A DNA stretch of 64,000 nucleotides, from assembly GCA_028698875.1 (NCBI GenBank), contig JAQVVR010000001.1, positions 1 through 64,000 on the forward strand, in the 5' to 3' direction. The translations under genes were made by a program, and so were the position numbers. Source of the stretch: Candidatus Izemoplasmatales bacterium (lineage in GTDB: Bacteria; Bacillota_I; Bacilli_A; Izemoplasmatales; Hujiaoplasmataceae). Shown one piece after another: positions 42,914 through 52,356 of the stretch. The notes below the pieces were generated by a model, which searched no databases, had not been told where the DNA came from, and saw only the letters and a list, made by a program, of their open reading frames with translations. The number at the start of each line of letters is the position of its first letter. The stretch's first letter is position 1.

Positions 42914-43966
42914 ATGATATTTCCGCGTAAAGAGTTCGAAAAAACATCTTGCAAAGATGCTAACATCGAAAAAGGTCTTTTAGTCGACATGTTCGATAAA
43001 ATCGATAACGAAAAATGGAATTTACATTCCATCCTGCTTTTGAAAAATGGAGCTAAAGTATTTGACACTTATGCGAAAGGCTTTGGAGCAAACGTAAATG
43101 AAGATGTCTTCTCGATTTCTAAGTCATTCACGAGTTTAGCTATCGGTATATGTTCTGATTTGAAACAATTACATCTTAGTGATTTCGTAATTTCTTATTT
43201 CAAAAATGAATTAGGTGATTTTCAGCCAAACGGTTATGAAAAAGTCACAATCGAACACCTATTGACGATGACTGTTGGTCAAGAACGCGATGGCATTGAC
43301 GATTTCAAAATGGGAAAGAATCCCTACATAAGTTTTTTTAGCATTCCTATCGAACACGAACCCGGAACTTACTTTATGTACAACAATCTTGCCTCATATA
43401 TGCTTTCTGCGATAATTACTAAGGTTACTGGTATGACTTTAAATGATTTTTTAGGAATTTACCTTTATCCGAAACTGGACATAGAGAAACCAGAGTGGAT
43501 TGAATTTTGTGGCAATTCCTTAGGTTGCTCCGGACTAAAAACTAATGTAGTTGTATTAGGAAAAATCGGTATGCTATTGCTTAACCACGGTGTATGGCGA
43601 GACCAACAAATAATTTCCGAAGAATATATAAAAGCAGCAACAAGTCCCCAAATATCCACAAAGCATCTCGATAATCCCGAACGTCAATATGGATATGGTT
43701 ATCATTTTTGGATTACTAAAACCAATGATTTTCTTATGGCTGGCAAATTTGGCCAACGAGTTGTAGCTAATCGTCAATATGAAACTGTCTTCATTGTTTT
43801 AGGAATGGAAAATCGTGATCCATATTGCTTCTTTTATGATTATATTGCCTTAGCACTCAATAAGGGCTGGAGTTATGATAATTTTACATTACGGACATAT
43901 TTACAACGATTTACTGATCATTCAAGCGTCATTATGGAATCGGCAGACAAAGAAAAAGTGTTATGA
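42914..43966 (+). CDS. Beta-lactamase-fold serine hydrolase
   Basis: A 350-residue cytosolic member of the class C beta-lactamase/DD-peptidase fold. FSISKSFTSLAIG holds the SxxK nucleophile pair and TYFMYNNLASYML the YxN motif; the third, KTG-like motif may be AGKFGQ. Likely esterase or peptidase; resistance should not be assumed, and there is no signal peptide. GGAGG at 42903-42907 is six bases before ATG 42914; ATG 42908 would touch it. Confidence 0.85.
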   Translation: MIFPRKEFEKTSCKDANIEKGLLVDMFDKIDNEKWNLHSILLLKNGAKVFDTYAKGFGANVNEDVFSISKSFTSLAIGICSDLKQLHLSDFVISYFKNELGDFQPNGYEKVTIEHLLTMTVGQERDGIDDFKMGKNPYISFFSIPIEHEPGTYFMYNNLASYMLSAIITKVTGMTLNDFLGIYLYPKLDIEKPEWIEFCGNSLGCSGLKTNVVVLGKIGMLLLNHGVWRDQQIISEEYIKAATSPQISTKHLDNPERQYGYGYHFWITKTNDFLMAGKFGQRVVANRQYETVFIVLGMENRDPYCFFYDYIALALNKGWSYDNFTLRTYLQRFTDHSSVIMESADKEKVL

Positions 43967-43967
43967 A

Positions 43968-44013
43968 ACCAAAAGAAAAGCGTTTGGATTATTCCATACG
44001 CTTTTCTTTTGGT
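43968..44013 (+). terminator. Long perfect inverted repeat behind the serine hydrolase
   Basis: Sixteen-base perfect arms at 43968-43983 and 43998-44013 with a 14-base loop. The T run is inside the right arm, so it could act as terminator or stabilise the 3' end. Confidence 0.65.
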
Positions 44014-44237
44014 AAACAAAGGAGAATAAAATAGAAGAAGGAAAAAATAATGTACCACTTGGTTGGTACATCCAAAATTATATATGACAACTGTGATGAT
44101 TTGTTGAATTAAACATGGGATTTATGTGTATTATTGAATATTATCAGGTTCATGATGAAGGATCAACCACGGGTTAAAACAAATATAACCGATATTGTTT
44201 AAATGGTTTATTTCGCCACATTATCGATATTCTTAAG

Positions 44238-44266
44238 TAGACAATTACGGGTATTTTTGATATAAT
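44238..44266 (+). promoter_or_regulatory. Promoter of cvfB
   Basis: TAGACA at 44238-44243, 17 bases, TATAAT at 44261-44266. Confidence 0.8.
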
Positions 44267-44343
44267 ATGAAGGAATTCGAAAAAATCGTTTTTTTTGCGA
44301 GTTTATATTAAAAGAATCATTATTTGAAAGAGGAGGAGAAAGT

Positions 44344-45204
44344 ATGAATCTTGGTGATTTTAATAAGTTATCAGTTGTTCGCGAAACTGACATTGCTTAC
44401 TTATTAACTGACGGCGAATACGAATATTTTCTCCACAAAAAAGAAGCGCTTCGTGATTATGTTAAGGGTGAAATGATTGAAGTGTTTTTGTATGTCGATA
44501 ATTTGGGACGACCAACTGCCTCAACAAAAATCCCACTTGTCACCGTACATACCGCAGCATTTTTGGAGGTTGTATCAGTCAATCCTGAACTTGGTGTTTT
44601 TCTTTCATATGGGATGATAAAAGATTTATTATTATCAAAAGACGATTTGCCGTTATCATTTAATTCTTGGCCTATCGTTGGCGATGAATTATTCGCCACC
44701 ATAAAAATCAAAAAAAATATGATGTTTGCAAAACTAACCAGTCGTAAATTAATTTCAAACTTCGTACCTCCTCCGACGGAACTTGAAGAAGGTACCAGTT
44801 ATGAGGCAATTGTTCTATTTCTTTTAGTAGAAGGACTAGTTTGTTTCACTAAACAAGGTCATGAAATATTCGTTCACTATAACAACACACGCAAAAAGTA
44901 TCGAATGGGAGAAAATGTTTCGGTAACCATAATTCAAAAACACGATAACAATGAATATACCGGAACATTAATCCAACAAAAAGAATATATGATTCATCCT
45001 GATTCTCTTACTATTCTTAATTATCTCCAAAATCATGCTGGTACTATGCGTTTCACTGACAATACATCTCCTGAAGAGATTCAGGCCGCCTTTCATATGA
45101 GTAAGGGTGCATTCAAAAGAGCTTTGGGCACCTTATATAAATCAGGACTTGTCGAATTGAATCCTGAGAGCACTAAACTGGTTCATCAGATCCCCGAGTT
45201 ATAG
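44344..45204 (+). CDS. cvfB: CvfB-like S1-domain RNA-binding protein
   Basis: A 286-residue protein like Staphylococcus CvfB/Bacillus YitL, with several S1-like OB folds followed by a winged helix. The tail (MSKGAFKRALGTLYKSGLVEL, quoted in part) is the most typical segment: MSKGAFKRALGTLYKSG. YLLTDGEYEYFLHKKEAL in the first fold also fits. The family affects RNA turnover and virulence gene expression. AGGAGGAG precedes ATG 44344. Forty bases separate it from the YebC-type gene, likely one transcript. Confidence 0.88.
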   Translation: MNLGDFNKLSVVRETDIAYLLTDGEYEYFLHKKEALRDYVKGEMIEVFLYVDNLGRPTASTKIPLVTVHTAAFLEVVSVNPELGVFLSYGMIKDLLLSKDDLPLSFNSWPIVGDELFATIKIKKNMMFAKLTSRKLISNFVPPPTELEEGTSYEAIVLFLLVEGLVCFTKQGHEIFVHYNNTRKKYRMGENVSVTIIQKHDNNEYTGTLIQQKEYMIHPDSLTILNYLQNHAGTMRFTDNTSPEEIQAAFHMSKGAFKRALGTLYKSGLVELNPESTKLVHQIPEL

Positions 45205-45244
45205 GCACGGGAATCAAAAAAAGTTAAGAAAAGGTGAATATATT

Positions 45245-45976
45245 ATGGGAAGAGCACATGAAGTAAGAAAAGAAGCAATGGCTAGAACAAGTCTTTTAAA
45301 AAGCAAACTTTATTCGAAATTTGGAAAGGAAATATATATGGCTGCTAAATCAGGCAGTCCCGATCCGGATACCAACCAAACATTGAAAAAGATTATCGAA
45401 AAAGCAAAAGCCAGCCAAGTTCCGGCGGATGTCATTAAACGTAACATTGAAAAAGCTAAGGGCCTTGGTGGTGCCGATTATGTTCCAGTACGGTATGAGG
45501 GCTTTGGACCTGGTAATTCCATGATAATCGTTGAATGCATGACCGATAACGTCAACCGCACATTTGGAGAAATTCGTTCATGTTTCACAAAAACCGGCGG
45601 TAAAATTGGTGTTGCCGGTAGTGTGACTCACCAATTTTCCTATGTTTCTCTTGTATCCTTTGAAGGGCTTTCGGAGGACGAAGCTTTAGAAGCACTTATG
45701 GAAGCAGAATGTGATGTTTCCGAAATTGAATCCGATGAGGATATCGTGACAGTGATTGGAAAATCTGGCGATCTTGATCGCATTAAAGAGGCTTTGCAAG
45801 CCGTCAAAGATGACATCGTTTTTATTGAAGAAAAAGTAACTTATTTACCAAATGATTATATAAAAATTGACGATGATGATATTCGTAAGTTTAATAATTT
45901 CTTAGCAATGACTGACGAACTTGACGATGTTCAGGAAGTATTTTCAAATATCGATTTTCCACCAATTGAAGAATAA
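45245..45976 (+). CDS. YebC/PmpR-family regulator or translation factor
   Basis: A 243-residue TACO1/YebC-family protein: GRAHEVRKEAMARTSLLKSK, AKASQVPADVIKRNIEKAKG and YEGFGPGNSMIIVECMTDN are the conserved blocks. It starts GRAHEVR rather than AGHSKW, which places it in the YeeN-like subgroup. Members are described as DNA-binding regulators and, more recently, as ribosome-associated factors for hard-to-translate proline stretches. AAAGGTGA precedes ATG 45245. A terminator follows. Confidence 0.9.
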   Translation: MGRAHEVRKEAMARTSLLKSKLYSKFGKEIYMAAKSGSPDPDTNQTLKKIIEKAKASQVPADVIKRNIEKAKGLGGADYVPVRYEGFGPGNSMIIVECMTDNVNRTFGEIRSCFTKTGGKIGVAGSVTHQFSYVSLVSFEGLSEDEALEALMEAECDVSEIESDEDIVTVIGKSGDLDRIKEALQAVKDDIVFIEEKVTYLPNDYIKIDDDDIRKFNNFLAMTDELDDVQEVFSNIDFPPIEE

Positions 45977-45991
45977 TTAACAATCTAAATG

Positions 45992-46018
45992 GCAACCAAA
46001 AAAGGTTGCTTTTTTTTG
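45992..46018 (+). terminator. Terminator of the cvfB-yebC unit
   Basis: GCAACC (45992-45997) and GGTTGC (46004-46009), then nine T. Confidence 0.9.
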
Positions 46019-46036
46019 CAAAATCGATGGTTTTCA

Positions 46037-46065
46037 TTGGCATAAAAAACTAAATATGCTATAAT
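46037..46065 (+). promoter_or_regulatory. Promoter of pgsA
   Basis: TTGGCA at 46037-46042, 17 bases, TATAAT at 46060-46065. Confidence 0.8.
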
Positions 46066-46129
46066 GAAATGTAACATAAATAATGACGTTTTTATTAAGC
46101 TAAAATTGCGATATATTGGAGGGAAATAA

Positions 46130-46702
46130 ATGTCTTTACCAAACAAATTAACTCTATTTCGTGTTGTTTTAATACCGGTTATGGTTATCATATATTTATT
46201 AAGGAATTATCTTGCTGGTAGTACATTTTGGCTTATGGGAGCGATATTTGTTATTGCCTCATTTACTGACTTTCTTGATGGTTATATCGCCAGAAAACAT
46301 AATATAGTTACTACATTGGGCAAGTTTATGGATCCACTGGCGGATAAATTACTGGTCATGACAGCCTTATTAATCTTGGCAGATTTGTATGCATCGGGAA
46401 TGACCCAGATGTGGATGCCATTTTGGGTGCCTTTGATTGTTTTATCTCGTGAGTTGATTGTAACTAGCATTAGATTAATTGCCGTCGGCGATGGTAAAGT
46501 TATTGCCGCCTCGAAATTGGGCAAATACAAAACCGCTAGTACTATGATTGCTATATCCGTCTATCTGTTTATCATTCCGTTTAATATCCTTGCTTTTAAC
46601 ATAATCGCATGGGTTTTAATGGGAGTTGCGGTAATCTTGACAATCGTATCCGGTATCGATTATTTCTTAAAAAATAAAAATATAATTTTTCAAAGCAAAT
46701 AA
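46130..46702 (+). CDS. pgsA: CDP-diacylglycerol-glycerol-3-phosphate phosphatidyltransferase
   Basis: A 190-residue membrane enzyme for phosphatidylglycerol phosphate. It has the CDP-alcohol phosphotransferase signature D-x2-DG-x2-AR-x8-G-x3-D-x3-D: DFLDGYIAR then GKFMDPLAD. LPNKLTLFRVVLIPVMV is the typical N-terminus. About five membrane helices. GGAGGG precedes ATG 46130. pgsA directly before recA is a known Bacillota order. Confidence 0.95.
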   Translation: MSLPNKLTLFRVVLIPVMVIIYLLRNYLAGSTFWLMGAIFVIASFTDFLDGYIARKHNIVTTLGKFMDPLADKLLVMTALLILADLYASGMTQMWMPFWVPLIVLSRELIVTSIRLIAVGDGKVIAASKLGKYKTASTMIAISVYLFIIPFNILAFNIIAWVLMGVAVILTIVSGIDYFLKNKNIIFQSK

Positions 46703-46790
46703 TAAAGAAAATATTTACTAATGGTGTAATATAATACCGATAAATTGAATGTTAAATGATTGGAAGTATAGCCTAACCAGGAGGTTTACC

Positions 46791-47786
46791 ATGGCTGATG
46801 AAAAACGCAAAAAAAATCTTGAAGCTGCTTTAAAAGAAATCGAAAAAGAATTTGGCAAAGGTGCTGTCATGATTTTGGGTGACGAAGTTGCCAATATGTC
46901 AGTTGAATCTGTTTCTACAGGCTCACTCTCTCTTGATCATTGTTTGGGAGTCGGCGGTTATCCAAAAGGACGTATTGTGGAAATCTTTGGACCAGAGTCT
47001 TCGGGAAAGACTACATTTGCTCTTCATGCCATTGCTGAGGTACAAAAGGGTGGAGGCTATGCCGCTTTTATTGATGCCGAGCATGCTTTAGATCCAATAT
47101 ATGCTCGCAATCTAGGTGTTGATATTGATTCACTTATTTTATCGCAACCCGATACAGGTGAACAAGGATTAGAAATAGCTGAAGCATTGATTCGTAGCGG
47201 CTCTGTTGACATTATGGTCGTCGATTCAGTGGCTGCCTTAGTTCCGGAAGCTGAAATTCGGGGTGAAATGGGGGATTCCCATGTGGGCCTTCAAGCTCGT
47301 TTAATGAGCCAAGCAATGCGAAAATTATCTGGTGTATTATCAAAATCAAACTGCATTGCTATATTTATCAATCAAATCCGGGAAAAAGTCGGAATCATGT
47401 TTGGCAATCCAGAAACCACTCCCGGTGGCAGAGCACTTAAGTTTTATGCTTCTGTACGCTTGGATATTCGTAAGGGTGAACAAATAAAAGTTGGTGACAC
47501 AATCATCGGCAACCAAGCCAGAGTAAAAGTTGTAAAAAATAAAGTAGCCGCGCCTTTCAAAACATGCGAGATAGACATTATTTTTGGCAAAGGCATTTCT
47601 CGCTCAGGTGAAATTGTCGATTTAGGTGTTGAACAAGAAATTATACAAAAAAGTGGTGCTTGGTTTGCATACAAAGATCAAAAAATTGGGCAAGGCCGTG
47701 AGAATGTCAAAAAATATCTTGAAGAAAACCCTATTGTCATGGAAGAAATATCCGGTTTAATACGACAACATTTTAATATGAAATAA
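46791..47786 (+). CDS. recA: Recombinase RecA
   Basis: A 331-residue ATPase for homologous recombination. [19 protein letters not shown] is Walker [16 protein letters not shown] Walker B, and [20 protein letters not shown] contains loop L2. AGGAGG precedes ATG 46791, which gives the standard N-terminus; the ATG at 46749 would add 14 unusual residues. It loads onto ends processed by the AddAB encoded about 9 kb upstream. The C-terminal acidic tail is short. No LexA-type box could be identified. Confidence 0.97.
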   Translation: MADEKRKKNLEAALKEIEKEFGKGAVMILGDEVANMSVESVSTGSLSLDHCLGVGGYPKGRIVEIFGPESSGKTTFALHAIAEVQKGGGYAAFIDAEHALDPIYARNLGVDIDSLILSQPDTGEQGLEIAEALIRSGSVDIMVVDSVAALVPEAEIRGEMGDSHVGLQARLMSQAMRKLSGVLSKSNCIAIFINQIREKVGIMFGNPETTPGGRALKFYASVRLDIRKGEQIKVGDTIIGNQARVKVVKNKVAAPFKTCEIDIIFGKGISRSGEIVDLGVEQEIIQKSGAWFAYKDQKIGQGRENVKKYLEENPIVMEEISGLIRQHFNMK

Positions 47787-47815
47787 AGAAGACCATTATG
47801 GTTTTCTTTTTTTTT
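47787..47815 (+). terminator. Terminator of recA
   Basis: AGAAGACCA (47787-47795) pairs with TGGTTTTCT (47799-47807), one wobble, then a T run. Confidence 0.75.
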
Positions 47816-47853
47816 AATCGGATTCTATTTAATAAAGAATTTGGAAATAATTT

Positions 47854-47882
47854 TTGACTATGATAGGTAATTATAATATAAT
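47854..47882 (+). promoter_or_regulatory. Promoter of rny
   Basis: TTGACT at 47854-47859, 17 bases, TATAAT at 47877-47882. The leader is about 115 bases long, with no recognised RNA motif. Confidence 0.8.
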
Positions 47883-48003
47883 AGAGAAGTAAAAGTAAGT
47901 TGACTCAATTATATAGATGGAACGGTAACGGTATATGGGAATCCGGGCCTGTTCTTAAATATATTAACAACTTTTATAACTAAATATAACGGAGGTAATA
48001 ATT

Positions 48004-49569
48004 ATGCTCGATCCAGTAGTAATTATTATTTCCAGTTTGCTCGGTTTAATCATCGGTGTGGTTATCGGATTTATAATCCGTATCATGGTCGTGGAAAAAG
48101 GATTCCAGGCTACGAAAGAAAAAACCCAAAAATTGATCGATGATGCCACAACTCAAGCGGAAAAACTAAAAAAAGAAAAGTTATTAGAAGCTAGACAAGA
48201 GATTTACACTCTTAATTTAGAAAACGATAAAATTCTTAAAGAGAAGAAGGCTAATGTTCAAGATCTTGAAAACAAGTTAAATCAACGCGAAGATCTGCTC
48301 GAACGCCGTTCATCCAATTTGGATAAACGGGAATTGAACATTGACCGCAAAGAAGAAAATCTCGATGAGAAAAAAATGGCACTTGAGGAAAAAAATAGCA
48401 AATTGGAATCAATAATTCAGCAACAAAACACCAAATTATTTGAAATCGCTAATTTCACTGAACAACAAGCTCGTGATGTTATCATGGAGCGTGTCGAAGC
48501 CGATATGGTTGATGGAATCAACCGCTTCATCCGCGATGCTGAAGAAAATGCCAAAGCTGATGCAACAAAAATCGCTAAGGATATCATTTCTCAAGCCATT
48601 CAAAAATACGCTCAGGATGTCACTGCCGAGTCCACAGTATCTGTCGTCAACCTTCCCAATGACGAGATGAAAGGGCGAATTATCGGTCGTGAAGGCCGTA
48701 ATATTAGAACCATTGAAGCCATGACTGGAGTAGATTTAATAATTGATGATACTCCAGAAGCCGTTGTTCTCTCTGGCTTTGATCCCATCCGCCGTGAAAT
48801 TGCTAAAAAAACGATTGAAACTTTGATTACTGATGGTCGAATTCATCCGGCTCGAATCGAAGAAATCGTCGAAAAAACCCGTGTTGAAGTAGATCAATTC
48901 ATTCGTGATATGGGAGACAAGGCTGTTTTTGAAACCGGAGTTGGTCGAATGCATCCAGATCTGGTTAAACTTTTAGGCAGATTGCACTACCGCACTTCGT
49001 ATGGTCAAAACGCATTGAAGCATTCAATTGAAACTGCATTTTTAGCCGGGAAACTTGCTGTTGAACTTGGTGAAAATGAGATTATTGCTAAACGTGCCGG
49101 ATTATTACATGATATCGGTAAGGCAGTCGATCACGAAGTTGAAGGATCACATGTTGATATTGGTATCATGCTCGCAAACAAATATCGTGAACATCCTACC
49201 GTCATTGATGCGATTGCATCTCATCATGGCGATACCGAAGCAAAAACTGTTATCGGTGTGTTGGTGGCTGCTGCTGATGCATTGTCAGCTGCTCGTCCTG
49301 GTGCAAGAAGTGAATCATTAGAAAACTACGTTAAACGATTAACCCAACTCGAAGAAATATCTAATTCAATCGTCGGCGTTGACCAAGCATTTGCAATTCA
49401 GGCCGGACGTGAAGTCCGAGTAATTGTAAAACCAAACGAAGTCGATGATGCCCGTACATATGTTATTGCTCAAGAAATTCGGCAACAAATAGAGGAAAAA
49501 CTTAGTTACCCAGGCACCATCAAAATTACGGTTATTCGGGAGACCCGCGCTCAGGATATCGCAAAATAA
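48004..49569 (+). CDS. rny: Ribonuclease Y
   Basis: A 521-residue membrane-anchored endoribonuclease that starts mRNA decay. Residues 5-28 are the membrane anchor, about 30-200 a coiled coil, [19 protein letters not shown] a KH domain, and the HD domain follows ([32 protein letters not shown]). GGAGGT precedes ATG 48004. The next gene, a YmdB-type phosphodiesterase, is its usual neighbour. Confidence 0.96.
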   Translation: MLDPVVIIISSLLGLIIGVVIGFIIRIMVVEKGFQATKEKTQKLIDDATTQAEKLKKEKLLEARQEIYTLNLENDKILKEKKANVQDLENKLNQREDLLERRSSNLDKRELNIDRKEENLDEKKMALEEKNSKLESIIQQQNTKLFEIANFTEQQARDVIMERVEADMVDGINRFIRDAEENAKADATKIAKDIISQAIQKYAQDVTAESTVSVVNLPNDEMKGRIIGREGRNIRTIEAMTGVDLIIDDTPEAVVLSGFDPIRREIAKKTIETLITDGRIHPARIEEIVEKTRVEVDQFIRDMGDKAVFETGVGRMHPDLVKLLGRLHYRTSYGQNALKHSIETAFLAGKLAVELGENEIIAKRAGLLHDIGKAVDHEVEGSHVDIGIMLANKYREHPTVIDAIASHHGDTEAKTVIGVLVAAADALSAARPGARSESLENYVKRLTQLEEISNSIVGVDQAFAIQAGREVRVIVKPNEVDDARTYVIAQEIRQQIEEKLSYPGTIKITVIRETRAQDIAK

Positions 49570-49572
49570 CTA

Positions 49573-49596
49573 ATAGCCTTCCCGCGGGAAGGCTAT
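49573..49596 (+). terminator. Perfect palindrome behind rny
   Basis: Twelve-base arms, ATAGCCTTCCCG and its complement, without loop bases as written; the tail CATTTT is weak. It may lower readthrough into ymdB or protect the rny 3' end. Confidence 0.6.
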
Positions 49597-49622
49597 CATT
49601 TTCAATGAAGGGTGGAAGGAAT

Positions 49623-50381
49623 ATGCGAATATTGTTTATTGGTGATGTATATATGGAACAAGGTCGAAAAGCCCTTGTTAAATATTTTGAAACAGTAAAG
49701 ACCAATACAAAACCAAATATAATCATTTTAAATGCTGAAAATATAGCTGATGGTCATGGAATTACCCAAGAAATATATAAACAACTAATGGGGATGGGTA
49801 TCAATGTTTTGACACTTGGCAATCACGCCTACACACGTCGTGATTGCGCATCAGTATTAGAATTACCAAACATCGCAAGACCTGCTAATTATGGCATAGG
49901 AGCCAAAGGAAAAGAGTATATAACTCTTAACTATAATGGGAAAACAATCACCATTATTAACTTGCTAGGACGAGTATTTATGCGTGACCAAATTGACAAT
50001 CCGTTTACAAAAATGGATCAGTTGCTGGAGATGGTAAAAAGTGATTACTACATCGTTGACTTTCACGCTGAAGCAACAAGCGAAAAATACGCGATGGCAA
50101 ATTACCTTGACGGCCGTGTCAATGCATTGCTAGGAACTCACACTCATGTTCCTACCGCTGATGCTTGCGTATTTCCCAAAGGGATGCTTTATATCAGCGA
50201 TGTGGGAATGACTGGTATTAAATATGGAATCATTGGTGGCGAAATTCAACAAGGCATCCGAAAATTTTTAACAGGTGTTCCTGAACGCGTCATCCCGGAA
50301 ACAACTGGATTACTTCAGTTTAATGCCGTAATTTTGGATCTTGATCAAAAGAAAATCGAGACAATTAATATTTTTGAATAA
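49623..50381 (+). CDS. ymdB: YmdB-type metallophosphoesterase
   Basis: A 252-residue dinuclear metal phosphodiesterase (TIGR00282). ILFIGDVYMEQGRKAL has the first metal Asp, LNAENIADGHGIT, LTLGNHAYTRR, DFHAEATSEK and LLGTHTHVPTAD give the other ligands. Bacillus YmdB cleaves 2',3'-cAMP and influences biofilm and nanotube formation. GGAAGGA precedes ATG 49623; a start at 49605 adds six residues. Confidence 0.92.
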   Translation: MRILFIGDVYMEQGRKALVKYFETVKTNTKPNIIILNAENIADGHGITQEIYKQLMGMGINVLTLGNHAYTRRDCASVLELPNIARPANYGIGAKGKEYITLNYNGKTITIINLLGRVFMRDQIDNPFTKMDQLLEMVKSDYYIVDFHAEATSEKYAMANYLDGRVNALLGTHTHVPTADACVFPKGMLYISDVGMTGIKYGIIGGEIQQGIRKFLTGVPERVIPETTGLLQFNAVILDLDQKKIETINIFE

Positions 50382-50423
50382 CTTACAAAAGGTTATGATA
50401 TGACGCGATAAAATGGTGGTTAT

Positions 50424-51860
50424 ATGCAAAATTGTGATTACAACAAACCACAAATGAATGCTGCTCGGAAACGAACCAAAACGACGACTTCGGTCGTCGA
50501 TTTTGCGATTCCCAAATCTGCCATGGAAATCGGAATTGATAAAAAATATATCTTACTAACATATGGTTGTCAGGGCAATGAATCTGATTCTGAGAAAATA
50601 CGCGGATTATTGGAAACGATTGGCTTTTCACTTGCATCAGATGAAACGATGGCTGATTTAATTGTCCTTAATACATGTGCTATTCGTGCTAACGCAGAAA
50701 ACAAAGTATTTGGCGAATTAGGACGTTTAAAAAAATATGTAAAAGCTAAACCAGATTTAATTATTGCAATCGGCGGTTGTATGCCGCAAGAAGAAATTGT
50801 TGTCGAAAAAATTTTAAAAACTTATCCCCAAGTAAAAATAATCTTTGGAACTCACAATTTATATCAATTACCTCAGTTTTTAGAAAGGGTTATGTCAAAT
50901 CACAACCGGGTCATTGAAGTTCTTTCTGAGGAAGGTAATATTATTGAGAAACTTCCTACGGTTAGAACTAGTAGGTCAAAAGCATGGGTTGATATTATGT
51001 ATGGTTGTGATGAGTTTTGTACTTACTGCATTGTTCCATATACTCGTGGCAAAGAAAGAAGTAGAAAGCCCGAATACATTATAAAAGAAGTTCAAAGTTT
51101 GATTGATCAAGGATATCATGAGGTTACTCTTTTAGGTCAGAATGTTAATTCATATGGTTTGGATTTTACAGAATATAGATATCGTTTTTCTGATTTGTTA
51201 CAAGCATTATCGCAATTGCCAATTGAGAGAATTCGATTCACGACTAGCCACCCCAAAGATTTTTCAACTGATTTAATCACTGTTTTAGCTAAACAAAAAA
51301 ACCTAATGCCTGCCATTCATTTACCGGTCCAATCCGGATCAGACAAAATATTAAAAGCGATGAACCGTAAATATACAAAAGCTGACTATATGGACCTTGT
51401 CGATAAAATATATCAAGCAATCCCTGACGTTTCTTTAACTACGGATATCATTGTCGGCTTTCCTGGCGAAACTGAATCTGACTTTCTTGAGACAATTGCA
51501 TTAGTCGAATACTGTCGGTTTGAAGGGGCTTATACATTTGTGTTTTCGCCTCGCGTTGGGACTCCTGCCGCGCAATTCAATGATACGGTGAGCATTGATG
51601 AAAAAATGCAACGCTTATATCGTTTAAACGATGTTATCAATCAAGGATTTGCCCGTGGCAATCATCGATTTGTAAATCAAACACTCAAAGTGCTTGTCGA
51701 TGGGAGATCGAAAGGAAAGGCCGATGTATTATCAGGCTATTCCGAACATAACAAATTGGTCAATTTTCGTGGTTCAAAAACCCTTATTGGTACCATTGTC
51801 AATGTCAAAATTACCGACGCAAAAACTTGGTCGCTTGCTGGAAAACTTATAAATGAGTAA
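50424..51860 (+). CDS. miaB: tRNA methylthiotransferase MiaB
   Basis: A 478-residue radical SAM enzyme adding a methylthio group to i6A37 of tRNA. The first cluster is held by Cys in YGCQGN, NTCAIR and GGCMPQ, the radical SAM cluster by CDEFCTYC, and a TRAM domain ends the protein. The substrate-making enzyme MiaA is encoded about 6 kb downstream. A 40-residue N-terminal extension precedes the core, as in Bacillus. GGTGG lies before ATG 50424. It overlaps the next gene by eight bases. Confidence 0.95.
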   Translation: MQNCDYNKPQMNAARKRTKTTTSVVDFAIPKSAMEIGIDKKYILLTYGCQGNESDSEKIRGLLETIGFSLASDETMADLIVLNTCAIRANAENKVFGELGRLKKYVKAKPDLIIAIGGCMPQEEIVVEKILKTYPQVKIIFGTHNLYQLPQFLERVMSNHNRVIEVLSEEGNIIEKLPTVRTSRSKAWVDIMYGCDEFCTYCIVPYTRGKERSRKPEYIIKEVQSLIDQGYHEVTLLGQNVNSYGLDFTEYRYRFSDLLQALSQLPIERIRFTTSHPKDFSTDLITVLAKQKNLMPAIHLPVQSGSDKILKAMNRKYTKADYMDLVDKIYQAIPDVSLTTDIIVGFPGETESDFLETIALVEYCRFEGAYTFVFSPRVGTPAAQFNDTVSIDEKMQRLYRLNDVINQGFARGNHRFVNQTLKVLVDGRSKGKADVLSGYSEHNKLVNFRGSKTLIGTIVNVKITDAKTWSLAGKLINE

Positions 51861-52176
51861 AGCCATTGAGTTGATTTCCTTACTTGAAAGATCAGATTTG
51901 GTGTGTGAACTAAAAAAATTAAAAAAAATCCTTGATAAATCTCCAAATGGTCTAAAAGCATTTCAAAATATACTAGTCTTTCAAAAAAAGATTGTACATA
52001 ATGATCAAACTAAAAACAATGGATTAGACTCGGATATGGTTTTATTATATCATGATAAATTCGCGTCATTTAAGGAATATCCGGTTGTTGCACAATATAT
52101 TAATCAAACCGAAGAATTGCAAATGCTTGTCAAGGAAATACAAGATATACTAAATAATGGGCTGACAAATATATAA
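51853..52176 (+). CDS. YlbF/YmcA-family protein, RicA-like by position
   Basis: A 107-residue helical protein (SDLVCELKKLKKILDKSP, YPVVAQYINQTEELQMLVKE). In Bacillus the gene after miaB is ymcA (ricA), a part of the RicAFT complex that helps RNase Y; the same position and fold suggest a relative, and rny is nearby. It is shorter than RicA (about 143) and lacks the C-terminal Cys that hold a cluster, so function may be reduced or different. Confidence 0.7.
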   Translation: MSKAIELISLLERSDLVCELKKLKKILDKSPNGLKAFQNILVFQKKIVHNDQTKNNGLDSDMVLLYHDKFASFKEYPVVAQYINQTEELQMLVKEIQDILNNGLTNI

Positions 52177-52300
52177 CATTTTCTTTGATTAGTCGGTTAA
52201 ATTAACTCGATTATTTTACGCAAAAAGAGAGTTGAAGACTCCTAAAAATTGTCACAAATAAAGAAGATGGAAATCCTTATTTTTCGTTATTATCTATTGA

Positions 52301-52336
52301 TTTACAATTTATTTTATAGTAGTATATTATTATAAT
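52301..52336 (+). promoter_or_regulatory. Probable promoter of the 457-residue protein gene
   Basis: TTTACA at 52301-52306 with TATATT at 52323-52328 (16 bases) or a TATAAT at 52331-52336. The exact pairing is unclear. Confidence 0.45.
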
Positions 52337-52356
52337 AGTAAAAAAAGGGTGAGATT

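Larger units (their letters stand above)
43967..44343. other. Intergenic region before cvfB
   Basis: No convincing gene. It has the inverted repeat at 43968-44013, a small hairpin TGTACCA-N6-TGGTACA at 44051-44070, and the promoter at 44238-44266. A 20-codon reading frame from 44050 has no ribosome site. The cvfB leader has an A/T-rich hairpin around 44277-44300. Confidence 0.55.

Noticed and set aside
44050-44112. 20-codon peptide gene in the cvfB upstream region
   Set aside because: No ribosome site, and its first codons form a hairpin; nothing suggests coding.
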